Shown: positions 46,913-56,191, numbered from the stretch's first letter. The stretch is DNA of 64,000 bases from Aureisphaera galaxeae (GCF_028561275.1 NZ_JAQQTF010000018.1:62001-126000), one strand, 5' to 3'. Notes: a model not told the origin generated them from the letters alone. Numbers and translations are program-made.

Positions 46913-48556
46913 ATGTTACGGAATTATCTTACCCCACTACTTTTCTTAATTGCCTATACGCTATATGCCACCGATTATCATATTGGCCCCGGGCAACCCT
47001 TAACCAATATTTCTGAAGCACCTTGGGATGCCTTGCAAGCCGGTGACCGAATTTATATCCACTGGCGTGACACACCCTACTACGAAAAATGGGTCATAAA
47101 TGCCCAAGGAACCGAATTAAATAGAATTGAAATTATAGGCGTAGATGGTCCTGAAGGCCAAAAGCCGATCATTGATGGAAACGGAGCCACAACCCCTTTA
47201 TATTTGGACTACTGGAATGAATCGAGGGGACTTATCAAAATAGGTGGTTCTAGCATCCCGTCTGATGGTTTGCCGAGTTATATCACCATTAGAAATTTAG
47301 AGTTAAAATCGGTAAGGCCCGCCTATAGCTTTACGGGAGACAATGGGCAAACCGACACCTATTCCAGTAATGCGGCATCTGTATATATTGAAAAGGGACA
47401 GCATATTATCATAGAGGACTGCATTATTCATGATTCTGGAAATGGGATTTTTATTGGTGCAAATGGCGGAGATACACAAGACATTCTAATTGCCAATAAT
47501 TACATCTATGACAATGGTATTTCGGGAAGCATATTTGAACATAATACCTATACTGAAGCTCTAGGAATTACCTATGAGTACAATAGGTTTGGCCCCTTAA
47601 GAGCAGGTGCCCTTGGCAATAATCTTAAAGACAGATCTGCCGGACTTGTAGTTCGATATAATTGGATTGAAAGTGGAAATCGACAATTGGATCTTGTGGA
47701 TTCCGGATCAGCTGCTTTGTACAATCACCCTTCCTACTCCACTACATATGCTTACGGCAATATCCTTATTGAACCCGATGGAGCGGGAAATTCTCAAATC
47801 GCACATTATGGAGGTGATAGTGGAACACAATCTCAATACAGGAAAGGCAACTTTTATTTTTATAACAATACCGTTATTTCCACTAGAAACTCGAATACCA
47901 CCTTGGTACGGCTTTCTAGCCAAGACGAAACCATGGATGCGTTTAATAACGTAATTTATACTACTAACAGCGGAAGCACCATGGCCATGATTAATGACGC
48001 TGGAACCTTTAATCTATATCACAATTGGATAAAAACAAATTGGGTAAATTCTCATAGCGGCTCACCATCGGGTACTGTTAACGACCAGGGCAACAACCTT
48101 GATGGAACCGATCCATTATTTACCGATTTGGGAAGTCAAGATTTCAGCTTACAGAATATTTCTCCATTAATTAATGCAGGTACCGATATCCCTGCAATCC
48201 ATTTACCCGATAACGATTTGTTATATGAATATCTTGTTCATAGTAGCGGTACTGCAAAAAACATTATTGGCAACATAGACATCGGAGCTTTTGAGTACCA
48301 AGATCCTTTATCTCTAAATAACTTAGTACGAGAAGACATACAAATCTATCCCAACCCAGTAACGGATGTTTTCCATATAAGCATGGAGCAATCCATGATA
48401 AAAGAAGTTAACCTGTTTACTGTTTCTGGAAGGAAGGTACTAACTGCAAGACAAAAGAATCAATTAAATACGGTCGGTCTCAAAAGTGGCATCTATATTT
48501 TGAAATTAGAAACCATAGATGGGTCCATAATCAACAGAAAAATTAGTAAGGATTGA
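46913..48556 (+). CDS. Secreted right-handed beta-helix protein with T9SS sorting domain
   Basis: 547 residues. Signal peptide (ending LYAT), then a parallel beta-helix of about 400 residues with typical runs such as YITIRNLELKS, IIIEDCIIHDSGNGIFI, ILIANNYIYDN and FYFYNNTVIST, as in pectate lyase-like and alginate lyase-like proteins. The last 80 residues are a type A T9SS sorting domain (IQIYPNPVTD, SGRKVL, LKSGIYILKL). It is probably a secreted polysaccharide-binding or cleaving protein, but catalytic residues cannot be assigned by eye. Confidence 0.82.
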   Translation: MLRNYLTPLLFLIAYTLYATDYHIGPGQPLTNISEAPWDALQAGDRIYIHWRDTPYYEKWVINAQGTELNRIEIIGVDGPEGQKPIIDGNGATTPLYLDYWNESRGLIKIGGSSIPSDGLPSYITIRNLELKSVRPAYSFTGDNGQTDTYSSNAASVYIEKGQHIIIEDCIIHDSGNGIFIGANGGDTQDILIANNYIYDNGISGSIFEHNTYTEALGITYEYNRFGPLRAGALGNNLKDRSAGLVVRYNWIESGNRQLDLVDSGSAALYNHPSYSTTYAYGNILIEPDGAGNSQIAHYGGDSGTQSQYRKGNFYFYNNTVISTRNSNTTLVRLSSQDETMDAFNNVIYTTNSGSTMAMINDAGTFNLYHNWIKTNWVNSHSGSPSGTVNDQGNNLDGTDPLFTDLGSQDFSLQNISPLINAGTDIPAIHLPDNDLLYEYLVHSSGTAKNIIGNIDIGAFEYQDPLSLNNLVREDIQIYPNPVTDVFHISMEQSMIKEVNLFTVSGRKVLTARQKNQLNTVGLKSGIYILKLETIDGSIINRKISKD

Positions 48557-48585
48557 TTTGCTTGGCCATGTACCCCTAAGAATTA

Positions 48586-48617
48586 TAAAAAAATCGAGCA
48601 TCTGCTCGGTTTTTTTA
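48586..48617 (+). terminator. Terminator after the beta-helix gene
   Basis: CGAGCA (48595-48600) pairs with TGCTCG (48603-48608) between an A run (48586 onward) and a T run. Confidence 0.85.
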
Positions 48618-48712
48618 TGCTGCCCCTCTCAACCTTAGTTATACTTCGATGGACAGGTAAGGCTTGAAGTCAAATAAGAAAGTGAGATAAATTCGCGCTG
48701 ATATTAAAGCGT

Positions 48713-49834
48713 CTATAAATTTAACCATTGTTTAAATTCAGCTGCACGATTCTTGCTAATAATAATGTCGGTTTCGGATTCTGGGTTGATCAAAATTTTA
48801 AGTTGATTGTTCCCATAGCGCATAATTTTATCGATGGAAGATATGGATATTATGAACTGACGGTTAGCCCTGAAGAAAATTGTTTGGTCCAATTGAGAGA
48901 ACAACTCGTCCAAACTGGAGTTGGCAGTGGATTTCTTCCCATCTTGGCATATTACATATGTAATGGTATTCTCAGTATAGATATACGAAATTTCTTGGAT
49001 TGCAATAGGCACAAGTTCATGACGGATATAAGTTAGAATACGCTTTTTGGTATTGGTATCCTCTCCTTGAGCGTCCTCTTCTTGCGTATCTTCGCGTTGA
49101 TCGATAACACGCTGTTGATATTCGCTTACAGCACTATTAAGTTTGGTTAGGTTAATGACCTCATCCGATAATCTTTCATTCTTCATCTCCAGCATTTTCT
49201 CATATCGACTACCGATGATTCTGACCATAATAACGGAGGAAAGTATGAAAATAAACCCCATAACCAGCAGAATATTTAGAAACTTCTTTCTTAAATCCCC
49301 AATTTGAGCAGCCAATAGGGACGTATTGGTATGGCCCGCCACAATCCAATCCGAATTTGGGACAGGATAGAGATTTACAATCTCAGAATTGTCTTTCCTC
49401 TGAAGTGGTCCATTCTGTATTTCCGCTTCACTTCTCTCCAATAGTTGGTATAATTCGTCGGATGAGACCTCGTCTGAGATCGAATTGATGATAGACTCTT
49501 GATGAGACAGTTGTTTTCCAAGTTGCGTTATATTTGGATGACATACTACTTTACCCGACCAATCGAATATAGTCACGAAGCCAGACTCCAAATCGGAGTT
49601 TTCAATACTCGCTTGCACTCCAATTAAAATGGAATCTTTTGGTATTCCATGCGATAATTGATTTCCAATTAAAAGCGCCACTTGCTTTACCTCTCTTTTA
49701 CTAACATCCAATTGTGTGTCAATGACTTTATTCGCGGCTGCATCCACGAAATACCGAATAGCGAACGTAGATATGATAACAAACAACAGAGTAATCGCCA
49801 CAAAGGTGAACAAGTAGAGTCGGTCTTTTCTCAT
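48713..49834 (-). CDS. Membrane-bound one-component regulator: Cache sensor and LytTR DNA-binding domain
   Basis: 373 residues. Membrane helices at about 7-27 and 185-207 enclose a periplasmic domain with single-Cache features (GFVTIFDWSGKVVCHPN, then EIVNLYPVPNSDWIVAGHTN). A coiled coil (about 215-260) leads to a LytTR domain (about 270-373; IQEISYIYTENTITYVIC, FFRANRQFIISISSIDKI). Sensor and DNA-binding domain in one chain means the regulator works from the membrane. It is divergent from the cytochrome c gene at 50085 and probably controls that island. Confidence 0.87.
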   Translation of the reverse strand: MRKDRLYLFTFVAITLLFVIISTFAIRYFVDAAANKVIDTQLDVSKREVKQVALLIGNQLSHGIPKDSILIGVQASIENSDLESGFVTIFDWSGKVVCHPNITQLGKQLSHQESIINSISDEVSSDELYQLLERSEAEIQNGPLQRKDNSEIVNLYPVPNSDWIVAGHTNTSLLAAQIGDLRKKFLNILLVMGFIFILSSVIMVRIIGSRYEKMLEMKNERLSDEVINLTKLNSAVSEYQQRVIDQREDTQEEDAQGEDTNTKKRILTYIRHELVPIAIQEISYIYTENTITYVICQDGKKSTANSSLDELFSQLDQTIFFRANRQFIISISSIDKIMRYGNNQLKILINPESETDIIISKNRAAEFKQWLNL

Positions 49835-49952
49835 AATTCCAATTGCAATTAGTCCATTATTGGATGAAGGGGTCTTTTAACAGGATAATAGCAGATTCAA
49901 ATATAATCAGGAATGTTTTGAATTCAAATTTGCCGGATTTTGAACCTTAAAA

Positions 49953-49985
49953 TCTTCCCTTTTAAAGCCAAAATTTCCTTCTCAG
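49953..49985. promoter_or_regulatory. Shared upstream motif, copy 1
   Basis: The segment around TTTTAAAGCCA (49960-49970), 115 bases before the cytochrome gene, is repeated with few changes before the small ORF/kinase genes at 56099-56109. The match extends over about 30 bases, including TTCC before and TTTC after the core. Possible LytTR or other operator. Confidence 0.5.
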
Positions 49986-50084
49986 AAACATTTATAGTGT
50001 ACAAACCCCAATGAATTAGGTATTTCGCACTGTCATCCAAAAACAAGTGGATTTCGAAATTCAAATAAACAAAACAGTTCTATT

Positions 50085-50480
50085 ATGAAGCATATCATTT
50101 TCCTTCTCGCAACATTTTTCGTCTTTATTACCACAAGTTGCACTAGTGATAGCGAAGACGACTTGATTGAGGCAGTTGAAAATCAAAACGACACAAATGA
50201 GGATCAAAACAGTGACCCAGCAAATTTCGTTACCTATGTTGACGATATTCGGCCCATCCTACAAAGCAGTTGTGTTCGGTGCCATGGAAATCCACCTACT
50301 AATGGAGCTCCATTTTCACTTATAAATTATAGCCAGGCAAGTAATCGTTCCAACCAAATTCTTAGTGCAATGTCCAGATCCAATGGTTCACCTGGAGCCA
50401 TGCCTCCCTCGGGCAGATTGCCCCAATCCACGATAGCTCTTGTAGAGCAATGGATCGCCGACGGTATGCCAGAAAATTAA
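50085..50480 (+). CDS. Cytochrome c lipoprotein
   Basis: 131 residues. The lipobox ITTSC puts the lipidated Cys at 19. An acidic linker precedes one heme c site, SCVRCHGNP (Cys63, Cys66, His67), and AMPPSG supplies the probable axial Met. The fold resembles small planctomycete-type cytochrome c domains. Anchored in the periplasm or outer membrane, it probably passes electrons with the other proteins of the island. First gene of the plus-strand run. Confidence 0.87.
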   Translation: MKHIIFLLATFFVFITTSCTSDSEDDLIEAVENQNDTNEDQNSDPANFVTYVDDIRPILQSSCVRCHGNPPTNGAPFSLINYSQASNRSNQILSAMSRSNGSPGAMPPSGRLPQSTIALVEQWIADGMPEN

Positions 50481-50514
50481 TCTAGAACTTCCTATAAACC
50501 AAATATTATATACG

Positions 50515-51075
50515 ATGAAAACAACAAAGAGTTTATTCACAATTCTATTAATAGTCGCAGGATTTACAAGCAAATCTGCCTTAAGTCAAAAATATATTGA
50601 TACCCAAGGGGCCATAGTTTTTGAGGCTTCCGAAGAACTTTTTGAACCCGTAAAAGCAACCAATAAGACCGTAAGTATGGTGGCAGACATGAGTAAAAAT
50701 GAAATCGCCGCACTCGCACTTATGAAAGGGTTTCGATTTAAGAATTCGCTCATGGAAGAGCATTTCAACGAAAATTACGTAGAATCGGAAACCTATCCCA
50801 AAGCCATCTTCAAAGGGAAGCTAAAGGACTTCAATTTTTCACAATGGCAGGAATCTTCTGCTATGGTCTTGGTAGAAGGGACCCTAAAATTACACGGCGA
50901 AGAGAAGGCGATCGAAACTCCTGTTACGCTCACTCGAGATGGAGACACCATTCGTCTTCAAGGATCTTTCAGTGTTACTCCTGCAGATTTTGCGATCGAA
51001 ATCCCGAAGATCGTTCGTAATAAGATTGCCAAAGAGATAAAGGTTCTACTTGACTTTAATCTCACCAAAAAATGA
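50515..51075 (+). CDS. YceI-family periplasmic protein (copy 1)
   Basis: 186 residues with a signal peptide (ending ALSQ). The lipocalin-like YceI barrel is suggested by MEEHFNENYVESETYPKAIFKGKLKDF and LKLHGEEKAIETPVTL. YceI proteins bind isoprenoid quinone-like lipids, and some occur with cytochromes. It lies 34 bases after the cytochrome gene and overlaps the next small gene. Copy 2 is at 54575. Confidence 0.88.
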   Translation: MKTTKSLFTILLIVAGFTSKSALSQKYIDTQGAIVFEASEELFEPVKATNKTVSMVADMSKNEIAALALMKGFRFKNSLMEEHFNENYVESETYPKAIFKGKLKDFNFSQWQESSAMVLVEGTLKLHGEEKAIETPVTLTRDGDTIRLQGSFSVTPADFAIEIPKIVRNKIAKEIKVLLDFNLTKK

Positions 51076-51296
51076 AAAAAACAATCCCACAAACCTTCTC
51101 GGTTTTGATCATTTTAGTCATTTTTTCTGTTGGATTTACCAATAAGCACAACTACTTCCACCAAGAAACCGATAAAATAAAATCTGAGAAATCCATGGAA
51201 CAATCAAAGGATCCATTACAACATAATGCTGCTCACTTTAATGTGACTCAGAATGACCAAAATGGAACTACAAAACACAACCACAGAAGACGTTAA
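51072..51296 (+). CDS. Small secreted His-rich protein, 74 aa
   Basis: Starts with ATGA overlapping the YceI stop. A hydrophobic N-terminal signal is followed by a short polar, His-containing chain (HNAAHF, KHNHRRR). No family recognised. The overlap and short spacing to the next gene (one base) argue that it is real. It might bind metal or heme. Confidence 0.55.
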   Translation: MKKTIPQTFSVLIILVIFSVGFTNKHNYFHQETDKIKSEKSMEQSKDPLQHNAAHFNVTQNDQNGTTKHNHRRR

Positions 51297-51297
51297 A

Positions 51298-51702
51298 ATG
51301 AAGAAAAAAACCAAAGTTCTAATTTTCATTTCACTGGCAGCAGTTATTACCGCTTTCGCAGTATACCAATACACTTTTAACAGCAGCCATCGTGATATTG
51401 CCAGTGAAGCTGCCTTTACTTCCATTACGGCCCAAAGCATGCATCAGGAATTTTCAAGTGATGAAGCCAGTGCTTCCCAAAATTATTTGGATCAGGTGAT
51501 AGCTATTACGGGAGTCGTTTCAGAAAAGACAAAAGAATCCCTAACTCTCGACAATCTGGTCTATGTAGTCATGTCACAACCCCTTCCTAAAGAGATTGAA
51601 GTGGGAACGGAATGGTCCATAAAAGGCAGATGCATAGGGTACGACGGGCTTCTTGAAATGGTAAAAATAGATCAAGCTACCACCATAACTAAAACTGACT
51701 AA
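51298..51702 (+). CDS. OB-fold (tRNA_anti-like) membrane-anchored protein (copy 1)
   Basis: 134 residues from ATG 51298; the frame has an ATG at 51253 inside the previous gene, but the signal anchor (residues 6-22) fits the later start. The body is an OB barrel (DQVIAITGVVSEKT, then GTEWSIKGRCIGY) of the tRNA_anti-like lipoprotein type. These domains are extracytoplasmic and unlikely to bind tRNA. Copy 2 is at 54157. Confidence 0.75.
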   Translation: MKKKTKVLIFISLAAVITAFAVYQYTFNSSHRDIASEAAFTSITAQSMHQEFSSDEASASQNYLDQVIAITGVVSEKTKESLTLDNLVYVVMSQPLPKEIEVGTEWSIKGRCIGYDGLLEMVKIDQATTITKTD

Positions 51703-51703
51703 C

Positions 51704-52549
51704 ATGAAATACTTAGTATTTATATTTTCTCTATTAACAGCCGCAGTATCGGCACAGGACGATTTGTTGTCCGAAATAGACTCCGAGCAGATCGAAGATT
51801 ATAAATCGGCTGCTTTCAAAGGACTTAAAATCGTGAATTTCGAATCTACCAAAATGGTTTCCAAGAAGGAACTCTACTTTGTAGTTTCTCACAGGTTTGG
51901 ATCTCTTGAAACAGGTTTGAGCGATTTCTTTGGCCTTGATCAGGCAGTAACTCGACTTAATTTGATCTATGGAATTTCCGATGGAGTAAATGTCGGAATA
52001 TCACGCAGTTCGTTTCAGAAAATATATGAAGCCTCACTCAAGTTACGGCTTGTCCGTGAGCGAAAAGGAGGAGCTCCGTTTACAGTGGTTAGTTCCAGTA
52101 ATATTTTGATAAATACCGCACTGGACAAAGACTTTTTACCCGGTCTGGAATTTGAAAACCGATTGGGGTATACCACCCAATTACTTATCTCCAAGAAGTT
52201 CAACAAAAACTTCTCACTTCAGCTCATGCCTACTTTTTTTCATGATAATTATGTAGCTATAAATGAGCAGGATAATTCTCAGTATGTTATCGGATTTGGA
52301 GGAAGGCACAAGCTCACCAAACGAGTGTCTATCAACTTTGATTACGGCTTACATCTTAACCGTGCGGAAACATCACCCTTCAATGATCCGCTCTCTATAG
52401 GATTTGATCTTGAAACCGGCGGCCATGTTTTTCAACTCCACTTCACCAACGCCCAACCAATGAATACCAACGGTTTTCTCGGTCAGGGCACTGGCGATTG
52501 GGGAGAAGGAGATATTTTCTTTGGATTTAATCTTTCACGCGTTTTTTGA
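51704..52549 (+). CDS. DUF5777 beta-barrel outer membrane protein (copy 1)
   Basis: 281 residues with a signal peptide (ending VSAQ). The rest is a predicted beta-barrel with alternating strands and features of DUF5777: an ELYFVVSHRFG start, YGISDGVNVGISR, and the C-terminal Phe typical for outer membrane insertion. It begins one base after the OB-fold gene. Paralogue of the protein at 55110. Role unknown; in these clusters it may act as an outer membrane partner of the cytochrome. Confidence 0.85.
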   Translation: MKYLVFIFSLLTAAVSAQDDLLSEIDSEQIEDYKSAAFKGLKIVNFESTKMVSKKELYFVVSHRFGSLETGLSDFFGLDQAVTRLNLIYGISDGVNVGISRSSFQKIYEASLKLRLVRERKGGAPFTVVSSSNILINTALDKDFLPGLEFENRLGYTTQLLISKKFNKNFSLQLMPTFFHDNYVAINEQDNSQYVIGFGGRHKLTKRVSINFDYGLHLNRAETSPFNDPLSIGFDLETGGHVFQLHFTNAQPMNTNGFLGQGTGDWGEGDIFFGFNLSRVF

Positions 52550-52553
52550 TATC

Positions 52554-52781
52554 ATGATAGCAACAACACCCCCTTTTTTAGCTCGCGTTCCGATTGAAAC
52601 ATGGTTTTGTTCCGATGAAAGTGTCGAAATCAAAACTGCCTTAGAAGGCCTTGAAGGAATTGAACGGGTAAGACCTTTTCCACAAGATAAGTTGATCCTG
52701 TTTCACTTCTATACCAGTCACGCATTATCATGTGCTCTTAATGCACTTGGAGACCTTGGTTTTGAAGAACTCATTCATTAG
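52554..52781 (+). CDS. Small HMA-like ferredoxin-fold protein lacking the CxxC
   Basis: 75 residues from ATG 52554 (the frame opens earlier inside the DUF5777 gene). The segment VEIKTALEGLEGIERV, then LNALGDLGFEEL, follows the beta-alpha-beta pattern of heavy-metal-associated domains, but the CxxC metal site is missing, replaced by WFCSDES with a single Cys. Five bases follow the DUF5777 stop before this ATG, so it is in the same operon. No named function. Confidence 0.55.
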   Translation: MIATTPPFLARVPIETWFCSDESVEIKTALEGLEGIERVRPFPQDKLILFHFYTSHALSCALNALGDLGFEELIH

Positions 52782-52842
52782 CAACACAAAGAATAACAAT
52801 TTGAATTCTAATTACATAAATAACACAAAAAGAAAAACTAAA

Positions 52843-54024
52843 ATGAAAAAGCTATTTTTATTAACGTTCGCAATTTTTAGCATTATCAGTTGTAGTACAG
52901 ACGATTCCGATAATGCCGACACCACGAACCCTACTACCGAAGAATTAAATTCGATACGCCTAAGAAATGATTCCAATTTTGGAAATGTATTGACCGATGC
53001 AGATGGATTTACCTTATACTTCTTTGCTCCCGACGCAACAGGAGATTCCAATTGCGTTGGAGGCTGCGTTGACGCATGGCCCATCTTTTTCTCAGAAGAC
53101 CTTACGCTTGATTCAGGCCTGGATCCTGCCGATTTCGATTCAATTACCCGAGGTGATGGTCAAAACCAAACAACTTATAAAGGTTGGCCACTTTACCTAT
53201 TTGCCAGCGATACGGAAGCCAATCAAATAAACGGTGATGGAGCTGGCGGAGTTTGGTTCGTAGCTAAACCTGATTATTCATTGATGCTGGTAAGAAATCA
53301 ATTGGTCGGACGCGATGCGGATGGAGTTGTAACCAATCTTACTAGTCAATACGAGCCTGGTGAAGAACAAACATTCTACTTTACGGACGATCGCGGTAAC
53401 ACCTTGTATAGTTTTATTAATGATACCAACGGGGTTAACAATTTCACAGCCGAGGACTTTTCCAATGATGGAGTATGGCCCATTTTTGGCCCCCAAATTG
53501 GCGCACTTCCTAGTGTAATGGATGAATCAGAATTCGCGGTTATCGATGTCTTTGGAAGAACACAAATCACTTACCGAGGATGGCCTCTTTATTACTTTGG
53601 TGGAGATGAAAACCGAGGTGAAAATTTTGGTGTAGGTTTTCCGCAAGCCGGTATTTGGCCCATACTGAACAATGAAATTGAGGAAGCCCCACAAGACCCA
53701 GGCGACATCATAGAGCAGACCTTTCAAGTAACCAACAATGGAGGGATTTCCTATGTTTTCGAATCGTTTGCTGAAGAAAACCCGAATCTTGAATTACAAA
53801 GAGGAAAGACCTATGAGTTTGTGATCAATGCTCCAGGACATCCTTTTCTCATTAAAGATGTTCAAGGAACGGGAACCAGCAATACATACAATGATGGAGT
53901 TTCAAATAACGGAGCATCCGAAGGTGTGATTAGTTTTACGGTACCTACAGACGCCCCAGACACATTATTTTACAATTGTGAGTTTCATGGTTTAATGACC
54001 GGCACAATTTCTATTATCGATTAA
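52843..54024 (+). CDS. Lipoprotein with secreted-repeat (PF03640-like) units and a C-terminal cupredoxin
   Basis: 393 residues from ATG 52843; the frame opens 111 bases upstream but the lipobox SIISC fixes this start. Two or three repeats of the form DADGFTLYFFAPD...C..GCVDAWPIFF and TTYKGWPLYLF/TYRGWPLYYFGGD belong to the lipoprotein repeat seen in COG4315. The last about 110 residues form a cupredoxin-like domain with GHPF (His), then YNCEFHGLM (Cys379, His382, Met385), a complete type 1 copper set. A membrane-tethered electron carrier is likely. Confidence 0.83.
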   Translation: MKKLFLLTFAIFSIISCSTDDSDNADTTNPTTEELNSIRLRNDSNFGNVLTDADGFTLYFFAPDATGDSNCVGGCVDAWPIFFSEDLTLDSGLDPADFDSITRGDGQNQTTYKGWPLYLFASDTEANQINGDGAGGVWFVAKPDYSLMLVRNQLVGRDADGVVTNLTSQYEPGEEQTFYFTDDRGNTLYSFINDTNGVNNFTAEDFSNDGVWPIFGPQIGALPSVMDESEFAVIDVFGRTQITYRGWPLYYFGGDENRGENFGVGFPQAGIWPILNNEIEEAPQDPGDIIEQTFQVTNNGGISYVFESFAEENPNLELQRGKTYEFVINAPGHPFLIKDVQGTGTSNTYNDGVSNNGASEGVISFTVPTDAPDTLFYNCEFHGLMTGTISIID

Positions 54025-54052
54025 TTTATAGTTGAGGTTTGTTTGATTAACG

Positions 54053-54098
54053 GGATCCTAAAGGTCAAATTTTGCATACCTTTAGGGTCCTAAATTTT
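54053..54098 (+). terminator. Terminator after the cupredoxin lipoprotein gene
   Basis: GGATCCTAAAGGT (54053-54065) pairs with ACCTTTAGGGTCC (54078-54090), 13 bp with one wobble, followed by TAAATTTT. Confidence 0.8.
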
Positions 54099-54156
54099 CT
54101 AAAAACAGCAAATTCAATTAATTGGATTAATGGAGTGCTTTAAGAAATAACAGGAC

Positions 54157-54582
54157 ATGAAACGCAAAACACTTTTTATCGGAGTCGCTGTAGTCTTTTC
54201 ACTGCTAACGACAACTACCCTCATTAAGTGCCAACTTGATCCGGATCAAAGAGTAAGCGACGCAAGCACCGTCAACTCAATTCTTGTAGATGAATTAATA
54301 ACGGACGAAAGCGACAATAGTTCTCATTTAATCGGTGACGTCATTGCCATAAGCGGCTTTGTGGAGGAAGTAAACTACCTAAACAATCGGACAACCATAA
54401 TAGTAAAGGGCAATAGCACAGGAAAAAAATCTGTGATCTGTGATATGCAGAAAAGTCAAAGAGCGCTTATCGATTCTCTAAAAGTAGGGCAGGCTATTAC
54501 TGTAAAAGGCATTTTAAAAGGATTTCTTCACGACGTAATTTTATTGAATTGTATAATTTCCTATCCAACCAATCATGATTAA
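54157..54582 (+). CDS. OB-fold (tRNA_anti-like) protein (copy 2)
   Basis: 141 residues with an N-terminal signal that may be a lipid anchor (LIKC). The body repeats the plan of copy 1: LVDELITDESDNSSHLIGDVIAISGFVEEV, then GQAITVKGILKGF. It has its own promoter region after the terminator and overlaps the YceI gene by eight bases. With the next two genes it forms the second YceI/OB/DUF5777 set, in a different order from the first. Confidence 0.75.
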   Translation: MKRKTLFIGVAVVFSLLTTTTLIKCQLDPDQRVSDASTVNSILVDELITDESDNSSHLIGDVIAISGFVEEVNYLNNRTTIIVKGNSTGKKSVICDMQKSQRALIDSLKVGQAITVKGILKGFLHDVILLNCIISYPTNHD

Positions 54583-55120
54583 ACAATTTTTTGCTTTATT
54601 ATTGATTGCGACCTCAATGATACCGGATACTAACGAGAAGATTATTGCCCGGCAAGGGAGGGTTTCCTTTTTTTCCTACACTACTGTTGAAAATATTCAA
54701 GCCGACAATAACCAAGTACTAAGTATTATCGATATGGAAGATGGGAGTATTGCGGTTAGTATGCTCATGAATGCCTTTGTTTTTGAAAAGGCACTGATGA
54801 AGGGACACTTCAATGAAAGCTATGTGGAATCGGATCTTTACCCCAAAGGTGTTTTTGAAGGGAAGATCATAGATTTTGACCCCAATCAACAAGGAGAACA
54901 AATTAAAATGATCGAAGGAATCTTCACTATGCATGGTGTACCTAACGAACTTAGCATTAAGACAAAAATTGAAAATAATAACGGCAAATATGTCCTTACA
55001 GGAACTTTTGAGACACTTGTTGCAGATTATGACATAAAAATACCTGCCTTGTTATCTGAAAATATCTCCGACCGAATTGAAGTTAACTTCCGATTTGAAT
55101 TCCAGCCTTATGAGAACTAA
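54575..55120 (+). CDS. YceI-family protein (copy 2)
   Basis: 181 residues. A short signal is followed by a YceI-like barrel with KGHFNESYVESDLYPKGVFEGKIIDF, very close to the same stretch of copy 1. It overlaps the DUF5777 gene by 11 bases. Periplasmic lipid- or quinone-binding is the family expectation. Confidence 0.83.
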   Translation: MIKQFFALLLIATSMIPDTNEKIIARQGRVSFFSYTTVENIQADNNQVLSIIDMEDGSIAVSMLMNAFVFEKALMKGHFNESYVESDLYPKGVFEGKIIDFDPNQQGEQIKMIEGIFTMHGVPNELSIKTKIENNNGKYVLTGTFETLVADYDIKIPALLSENISDRIEVNFRFEFQPYEN

Positions 55121-56033
55121 GAATATCTTTACCGTTTGCTTACTGCTATTGGGAGTTGTACTTAACTCTAATAGCCAGGATCTTCTAGAAATTCTCGACA
55201 ATGAGCAAAAAAGTGAAATTGGCTATGTTCCTGCCACTTTTAAAATGACTAGAATTGCCTTTGGGCATTCTACCGAAACACGAAGTAAAGGGGTCCTTGA
55301 AGTTTTTGCAGCCAATCGATTTTGGAATACACCAGAACCTAGATCCCAGAGTTTTGCAGCCGATAAACTAAGCACTAGAATCGCCCTCGAGTATGGAATA
55401 AGTGACCGATTGTCTATGGGTATAGGCGGTACCACATTTGATGGATTGTTCGATGGATATCTAAAGTATTCTCTCTTTAACCAACAGGGAGGAGATGATC
55501 CTTTCCCTTTTAATATTACATTATTCCAAGGCGGAAGTTATAACAGCTCAGGGATACCAAATCCTGCCATAAATGATGACTTCAATGACCGGCTTTCTTT
55601 CACCAGCCAAATTCTTATCTCGAGAAGGGTTTCGTCCAATTTTTCTGTTCAAGTTGCACCTACATACGTACATAAGAGCCTTGGGTTAACAACAGAAGAT
55701 CCAAATAACTTTTTCGCCATGGGTTTTGGTGCCCGATATAAATTAGGACTGCATGTTGCCGTAGTTTCAGAGTATTATGCCACGTTTAATCCAATTGAGT
55801 CATTTAACACCTATGGCCCTTTTGCGCTTGGGGTGAATTGGGAACTCAGTGATGTACAATTGCAGTTTATGTTGACGAATGCAGTAAATATGGTTGAAGA
55901 CACCTTTATCACACAAACCCGTAATAATTTCAATTTCAAGAACCCCAACCTAAACTTCGGTTTTAACGCTACGTATGTGATTCACTTTAACAATGCACTT
56001 CGAAACACAAAAAAACGAACAGACAGCAAGTAG
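55110..56033 (+). CDS. DUF5777 beta-barrel protein (copy 2)
   Basis: 307 residues from ATG 55110 (the frame opens at 55077). Signal peptide ending NSNSQ, then a barrel-like alternating pattern with LEYGISDRLSMGIGG and FSVQVAPTYVHKS segments shared in plan with copy 1. The last strands end in an aromatic-rich stretch, but a short basic tail (KKRTDSK) follows the barrel. End of the second set. Confidence 0.83.
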   Translation: MRTKNIFTVCLLLLGVVLNSNSQDLLEILDNEQKSEIGYVPATFKMTRIAFGHSTETRSKGVLEVFAANRFWNTPEPRSQSFAADKLSTRIALEYGISDRLSMGIGGTTFDGLFDGYLKYSLFNQQGGDDPFPFNITLFQGGSYNSSGIPNPAINDDFNDRLSFTSQILISRRVSSNFSVQVAPTYVHKSLGLTTEDPNNFFAMGFGARYKLGLHVAVVSEYYATFNPIESFNTYGPFALGVNWELSDVQLQFMLTNAVNMVEDTFITQTRNNFNFKNPNLNFGFNATYVIHFNNALRNTKKRTDSK

Positions 56034-56090
56034 GTGGGAATAGCCAAAACCCCAAACTTATCGTACATAGCTCGTTTTACTTGATCCGAA

Positions 56091-56121
56091 ATTTTCCTTT
56101 TTAAAGCCATTTTTTCGCTCT
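56091..56121. promoter_or_regulatory. Shared upstream motif, copy 2
   Basis: Core TTTTAAAGCCA at 56099-56109, with TTCC before and a T run plus C after, matching copy 1 at 49953-49985. It lies 83 bases before the small ORF and upstream of the GAF-kinase gene. Confidence 0.5.
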
Positions 56122-56191
56122 AACATAGGTTTTTGCGATTCTTCAGTAGGTTCCATAGTTACTTTGCGTCAGTAATTTAAACATCGTGACT

